From contig JACCEK010000001.1 of NCBI GenBank assembly GCA_020112395.1, positions 1,116,001 through 1,180,000 on the forward strand: a stretch of DNA of 64,000 nucleotides, in the 5' to 3' direction. The stretch comes from Aerococcaceae bacterium DSM 111021. Lineage in GTDB: Bacteria; Bacillota; Bacilli; Lactobacillales; Aerococcaceae. The notes beneath the pieces were generated by a model. It saw nothing but the letters and a program-made list of their open reading frames with translations. It searched no databases and had not been told where the DNA came from. Each line of letters starts with the position of its first letter. Position 1 is the first letter of the stretch. Positions 59,979 through 64,000 of the stretch are shown here, piece after piece. Both the position numbers and the translations under genes were made by a program.

Positions 59979-61088
59979 ATGAGTCAAACATTTAATGTTG
60001 AATGGGATTGGATTACGAAGTTTGTGACTGATGTTTTTATGGCGTATGGAATTCCAGCAGAAGACGCTGAGATTTGTACAGATATACTGCTTGCATCAGA
60101 CCGAAAAGGGATTGAGTCTCATGGGGTCAACCGGTTCAAGCCGATCTATCTAGACCGAATCAAAGACGGAATTCAACATCCTGAGACGAACTTTGAAGTT
60201 GTGCGTGAGACACCAACGACAGCGGTAGTTGACGGGAATGACGGGATGGGACAAGTGATTGGGTATAAAGCAATGCAGATGGCGATTGATAAGGCTAAAG
60301 AATTTGGGATGGGGATGGTCGCTGTGAGAAACTCAACGCACTACGGTATTGCGGGTTACTATACAGATATGGCTGCTGAAGCGGGGTGTATTGGGATGAC
60401 TGGAACGAATGCGCGTCCATCGATTGCGCCAACCTTCGGAGTCGAGAATATGTTAGGGACGAATCCCTTAACACTAGGCTTTCCAACTGATGAACCTTTC
60501 CCGTTCTCACTAGACTGTGCGACGTCGATTAGTCAACGCGGTAAGATAGAATATTATGCTCGAGTTGGACAAGACACGCCAGAAGGTATGGTAATTGGAC
60601 GGGACGGTAAGGCGATGACCGATTCACCTGAGATTCTTGAGGCATTGGTAAAAGGCGAAGCAGCTTTAGCACCACTCGGTGGAATTGGCGAGGAACTCGG
60701 TGGGTACAAAGGGTATGGTTATGCGACATTCGTTGAAGTCTTATCAGCGGCTCTACAACAAGGAAACTTCTTACATATGCTATCTGGTATTGGAGATGAT
60801 GGCGAGAAGCAGAAATTTCACTTAGGACACTTCTTTATTGCGATTGATACAGAAGCGTTTGTTGGCTTAGACAGTTTCAAGAAAACAGCCGGAGATATCT
60901 TACGCGCACTCAGAAATTCACAAGTCGCTCCTGGTGAGGAACGCATCTATACAGCTGGAGAAAAAGAATACTTAGTTTGGCAAGAGCGTAAAGAAACTGG
61001 CTTACCGTTAAACGAAGCTGTTCAAAAAGAGATGATTGCGATTCGAGATGACTTAGGCTGGTCGGACTATCCACTGCCATTTGAATAA
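59979..61088 (+). CDS. Ldh2-family malate/L-lactate-type dehydrogenase
   Basis: This 369-residue protein belongs to the Ldh_2 family of NAD(P)-dependent 2-hydroxyacid dehydrogenases. Landmarks: SDRKGIESHGVNRF with the catalytic His, MVAVRNSTHYGIAGYY, GTNPLTLGFPTD and LGGYKGYGYATFVEVLS. Family members use malate, lactate, ureidoglycolate and other acids. The neighbouring malic enzyme suggests a malate link, but that is only positional. CTAGGAGG precedes the ATG. Confidence 0.9.
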   Translation: MSQTFNVEWDWITKFVTDVFMAYGIPAEDAEICTDILLASDRKGIESHGVNRFKPIYLDRIKDGIQHPETNFEVVRETPTTAVVDGNDGMGQVIGYKAMQMAIDKAKEFGMGMVAVRNSTHYGIAGYYTDMAAEAGCIGMTGTNARPSIAPTFGVENMLGTNPLTLGFPTDEPFPFSLDCATSISQRGKIEYYARVGQDTPEGMVIGRDGKAMTDSPEILEALVKGEAALAPLGGIGEELGGYKGYGYATFVEVLSAALQQGNFLHMLSGIGDDGEKQKFHLGHFFIAIDTEAFVGLDSFKKTAGDILRALRNSQVAPGEERIYTAGEKEYLVWQERKETGLPLNEAVQKEMIAIRDDLGWSDYPLPFE

Positions 61089-61090
61089 AA

Positions 61091-61127
61091 ATAAGGGGTC
61101 GGAAGTATGCCTTCCAACCCCTTTTAT
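61091..61127. terminator. Bidirectional terminator
   Basis: AAGGGGT and ACCCCTT, with an inner GGAAG/CTTCC stem, lie between two convergent genes and end in T on both strands. Confidence 0.88.
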
Positions 61128-61130
61128 ATG

Positions 61131-62282
61131 TTATTTAACCGCATTGCGTACACTATCCGCAACAATTTCTGCCACTTTTGGATTAAAGGCATCAGGTATA
61201 ATATTTTCAATACTTAATTCCTCATCTGGAATCACCCGAGCAATTCCTTGTGCCGCCGCAATCTGCATCTCATCGGTAATATCACGGGCACGGGCATCTA
61301 GAGCACCGCGGAAAATCCCAGGAAATGCGAGAACATTATTAATTTGGTTTGGGAAGTCACTTCGTCCTGTTGCGACGATGAAAGCACCGCCCTCTTTCGC
61401 TTCATCTGGCATAATTTCAGGTGTTGGATTTGCCATCGCAAAGATGATTGACTTGTCGTTCATAGATGCAATCCATTCTTTCTTCAATACACCTGGAGCT
61501 GACACTCCTACAAACACATCCGCCCCAACTAAAGCATCTTCTAAAGTTCCTTGAAGCTTTTCTTTATTTGTGCGACCTGCGAGGTCTTGATGACGTTCAG
61601 CCAATTCAGGATTATCTGAAGAGATAATTCCATCAATATCACATACAACAACATGTTGAACGCCAGCTTTTAATAATTTATCGGTAATCGCCGTTCCGGC
61701 TGCTCCCCCGCCATTTACAACAACTTTCACTTTGTCTATTTGTTTATCTGCGACTTTCAACGCATTGTATAAAGCGCCTAAAACAACAATCGCTGTTCCA
61801 TGTTGGTCGTCGTGGAATACTGGAATATCTAGTTCTTCTTTCAAACGTCTCTCAATTTCAAAACAGCGCGGTGCAGAAATATCTTCTAAGTTAATACCTC
61901 CAAATGAAGGTGCGATTGCCTTAACATGTGAGATAATCTCTTCAACATCTTGCGTGTCTAATGAAATTGGAACAGCATCCACACCTGCGAACACTTTGAA
62001 CAAGGCAGCTTTCCCTTCCATCACTGGAATCGCAGCTTCAGGTCCAATATTACCTAAGCCTAATACAGCCGAGCCATCGGTCACAACCGCAACCAAGTTA
62101 CGCTTCGACGTATACTTATAAACAGCCTCTTTATTTTGGGCAATCGCCGAACTCACGGCCGCCACACCTGGTGTATACGCAACTGATAACTCTTCCATGT
62201 TAGTAATCGCAACTTTTGGAGTAACTTCAATCTTACCGCCTAATTCTTCGCTCATCTTTAATGCTTTTTCTCTTACATCCAC
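61131..62282 (-). CDS. NAD(P)-dependent malic enzyme
   Basis: This 383-residue short-form malic enzyme decarboxylates malate to pyruvate. Motifs: VAYTPGVAAVSSAIA, VVTDGSAVLGLGNIG, IPVFHDDQHGTAIVVLGAL (metal ligands), VVVNGGGAAGTAITDKLL and ANPTPEIMPDEA. The start is GTG at 62282 with AAAGGA about 11 bases upstream. Confidence 0.94.
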   Translation of the reverse strand: MDVREKALKMSEELGGKIEVTPKVAITNMEELSVAYTPGVAAVSSAIAQNKEAVYKYTSKRNLVAVVTDGSAVLGLGNIGPEAAIPVMEGKAALFKVFAGVDAVPISLDTQDVEEIISHVKAIAPSFGGINLEDISAPRCFEIERRLKEELDIPVFHDDQHGTAIVVLGALYNALKVADKQIDKVKVVVNGGGAAGTAITDKLLKAGVQHVVVCDIDGIISSDNPELAERHQDLAGRTNKEKLQGTLEDALVGADVFVGVSAPGVLKKEWIASMNDKSIIFAMANPTPEIMPDEAKEGGAFIVATGRSDFPNQINNVLAFPGIFRGALDARARDITDEMQIAAAQGIARVIPDEELSIENIIPDAFNPKVAEIVADSVRNAVK

Positions 62283-62315
62283 TCTATATCGTTTCCTTTC
62301 TTTGACTTATTTAAT

Positions 62316-63731
62316 TTACCACTGGGCGTTCTCTAATTCCGACTCCGTCCAAGGATATGGCGCAACGGATATTTTTTCGCCTGTATCTGGGTGAGTGACT
62401 GAGACGATGTTGGTTGTTTTATTATACATATGACCAGGTACATTTATATAGAAATGCCCCGTGGAATCTGCTTGAGTTGTTTCAATCATTCCTCCAGCAT
62501 AACCATTTAAATTTTGGACAGTGACTTCAGCATGTGGATACGTAAAGCCTTCCATATAATCTTGTTCTATAAAATAACGTTCCAACGTCAAGTATCCAGA
62601 ATCATGAGCAAGCGCAGTTGGTCGATATTCATATACATCCAACGTATTTTCAAATACTACTTGACCAGTCTCATTTAAAACCCTAACCGTTGGAGGTGTC
62701 CCAATTGTAATATCTAAATTCAATGAGAAATACCCCGATGAATCTGGTGTCGCTGTGACTGTGTTTGAATACTCTCCGCTGTATACTTGTTGCGTATAAG
62801 CCTCCACGGAATAACTCGGTGGAATGAACCCAGACACAACATTCTCTTGCGTAAAGACTGGCTCAATCGCAATCGATTCACCATCTCCAACCGACGTCAG
62901 CACCCAAGTTACAGGCGGCACATCTTGTCGTCTCGGTGATAATATCCGCCAATCATAGGGTAAAGCCCAGTTGGATGACGTTTTGGAAGTCGCGTTACCC
63001 GTCAACGCTTCAAATGATTCAAGTGTAAAATGTTCAGGGTATTCATTTTTCGGATTTTCTAAATCCCATTTAATCAAACTTAATGAGCCGCTCTTATTAT
63101 AGAAGAAGTAAAAAATATAATCTGTTCGGTGAGCCGATAATTCTTGTACGACGACACTTGTGTTCACCTTCACAGTTCTCGCGATCTCGTCCGATGGATA
63201 GACAGCAAATTCTTGAGTCACATTATCTTGTAACGTACCATTGTATTGTCTAATATTTTTGAGATGAGTTTTATGTGCATTATATTCATTTTCATTAATA
63301 ACTAATGTGCCATCTTTATTCTCAACAACAAATACTTCATATCCATCGCGGTAGAAGGTCATCTGATCAGGTAATTCATTAAAGTCTACGGCATAAGGAT
63401 ATAAAGTTTCGTACTCACTCTCGTCAGTGTGAGTATCGAAATATCTTTGTAAGTAATCCAGAACCATCAGACCTTGTCCTGTTGAATGGTTACCTTCTAT
63501 CCCGTAACTAGATAATGAGTGCGTTGCACCTGTATCAAGTATTGCTGCTTCTTCTTCCGCTAGATATGCATCCACCTCTTCATAGGTAAACGTCTCTGTT
63601 ATCCCCATCCGCAAATTTTCAATAATTGCCTCCCTTTCCTCCTCAAGCGTCTTTGCATGCCCTACTTCGCTATGAGAAAAGATAAGCAATAAACTAAATG
63701 CTAACACTACCTTCATCAGTTTCTTTATCAT
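62316..63731 (-). CDS. Secreted protein with two Ig-like C-terminal domains
   Basis: This protein has 471 residues and a signal peptide (MIKKLMKVVLAFSLLLIFSHSEVGHA). The middle 250 residues show no clear family. The C-terminal half has two repeated beta-type domains: one with GEYSNTVTATPDSSGYFSLNL, the next with GGMIETTQADSTGHFYINVP. These look like bacterial Ig-like domains of the Big_6 type. No sorting signal is visible. GGTGGGTAA precedes the ATG. Confidence 0.75.
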   Translation of the reverse strand: MIKKLMKVVLAFSLLLIFSHSEVGHAKTLEEEREAIIENLRMGITETFTYEEVDAYLAEEEAAILDTGATHSLSSYGIEGNHSTGQGLMVLDYLQRYFDTHTDESEYETLYPYAVDFNELPDQMTFYRDGYEVFVVENKDGTLVINENEYNAHKTHLKNIRQYNGTLQDNVTQEFAVYPSDEIARTVKVNTSVVVQELSAHRTDYIFYFFYNKSGSLSLIKWDLENPKNEYPEHFTLESFEALTGNATSKTSSNWALPYDWRILSPRRQDVPPVTWVLTSVGDGESIAIEPVFTQENVVSGFIPPSYSVEAYTQQVYSGEYSNTVTATPDSSGYFSLNLDITIGTPPTVRVLNETGQVVFENTLDVYEYRPTALAHDSGYLTLERYFIEQDYMEGFTYPHAEVTVQNLNGYAGGMIETTQADSTGHFYINVPGHMYNKTTNIVSVTHPDTGEKISVAPYPWTESELENAQW

Positions 63732-63829
63732 CGTTACCCACCTTTATTGTATACTCATATAAAAATTATATATATAGCTAAATTATAGCATGTCAAAAAG
63801 ACCTTTAGCTAATTATTCACTATATATGC

Positions 63830-63880
63830 AAAAAAGAAACAAAGAAGCTAGCTTTTCCTTAGCCTTCTTTGTTCCTTTTT
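63830..63880 (-). terminator. Terminator of the sugar-ABC ATPase gene
   Basis: GGAACAAAGAAGGCTA pairs with CTAGCTTCTTTGTTTC with one bulge, then TTTTTT on the minus strand. Confidence 0.88.
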
Positions 63881-63891
63881 AATGATATCCT

Positions 63892-64000
63892 TTATTTAAT
63901 GACCGCACCTGATTCTTTATCGAAAAAATGCCCTTTATTCATGTTGAAAGAAACCTCTAATGTATTTCCGGCTTCATGGTAATCTCTTGAATCAACTACA
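63892..64000 (-). CDS. C-terminal end of a MsmK/UgpC-type sugar ABC ATPase (partial)
   Basis: The last 36 codons of a gene that runs off the right edge read SRDYHEAGNTLEVSFNMNKG followed by HFFDKESGAVIK. This is the usual end of the carbohydrate-uptake ATPase family (MsmK/UgpC), which powers several sugar importers. Only the tail is seen, so the exact subfamily is not certain. Confidence 0.8.
   Translation of the reverse strand, partial: VVDSRDYHEAGNTLEVSFNMNKGHFFDKESGAVIK

Overview
The window looks like a chromosomal segment from a low-GC Gram-positive bacterium of the Lactobacillales, perhaps Carnobacteriaceae or Aerococcaceae; the genus cannot be settled from the sequence. Supporting signs are AT-rich DNA, strong GGAGG-type ribosome binding sites, a cdaA-cdaR-glmM operon, an LPXTG-type surface protein, a TPP riboswitch on a thiW-thiM-thiE-thiD operon, an M-box on mgtA, and a Firmicute-type LexA box on a Y-family polymerase operon. 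I saw no rRNA, tRNA, insertion sequence, prophage or CRISPR array. Much of the window is transcribed from the minus strand.

Layout. 1-8300: envelope and housekeeping genes, mostly minus strand (zinc peptidase, cardiolipin synthase, TIM-barrel protein, ArsR regulator, CPBP protease, HAD phosphatase, two secreted acidic/Ser-rich proteins). 8500-11100: nagB and two AraC regulators. 11341-14640: a minus-strand operon of ilvE, a FAH-type hydratase and a branched-chain amino-acid binding protein, led by a 19-codon leader peptide with four Ile codons and an attenuator. 14759-17852: divergent Mg2+ transporter mgtA behind an M-box riboswitch and a short uORF, followed by a second AraC protein that is a full-length paralog of the one at 10290. 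19000-23900: rlmA, a GNAT, glmM, cdaR, cdaA. 24035-24526: twelve 41-bp tandem repeats. 24560-30150: NERD protein, yidD, VTT membrane protein, M24 peptidase, amidase, aldo/keto reductase. 30398-32755: LPXTG protein with six repeats of about 110 residues. 32828-33688: XRE regulator with an in-frame stop. 33700-40400: isochorismatase-like hydrolase, PPK2, TspO, formamidase family, HTH/coiled-coil protein, glucokinase, two half-size chromate transporters. 40478-40840: decayed pyridine-nucleotide disulfide reductase. 40890-42224: LysM cell-wall protein. 42428-45769: thiamine operon. 45829-46190: a second 41-bp array related to the first. 46256-50148: small membrane proteins, exonuclease, GNAT. 50203-52342: SOS-type polymerase operon. 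53460-59028: two-component system and heterodimeric ABC exporter, with a structured, terminator-containing leader between them. 59141-59383: an array of 40-bp palindromic units that runs into the end of a MaoC gene. 59979-63731: Ldh2-type dehydrogenase, malic enzyme and a secreted protein. The right edge cuts a sugar-ABC ATPase.

The most notable features are regulatory and repetitive. RNA leaders control three biosynthetic or transport operons (Ile attenuator, M-box, TPP) and probably a fourth (ABC exporter). Two unlinked 41-bp arrays share a consensus with a short hairpin whose loop varies. A 40-bp palindrome array shows compensatory arm changes and supplies the last codons of a gene. Several gene remnants show ongoing decay.
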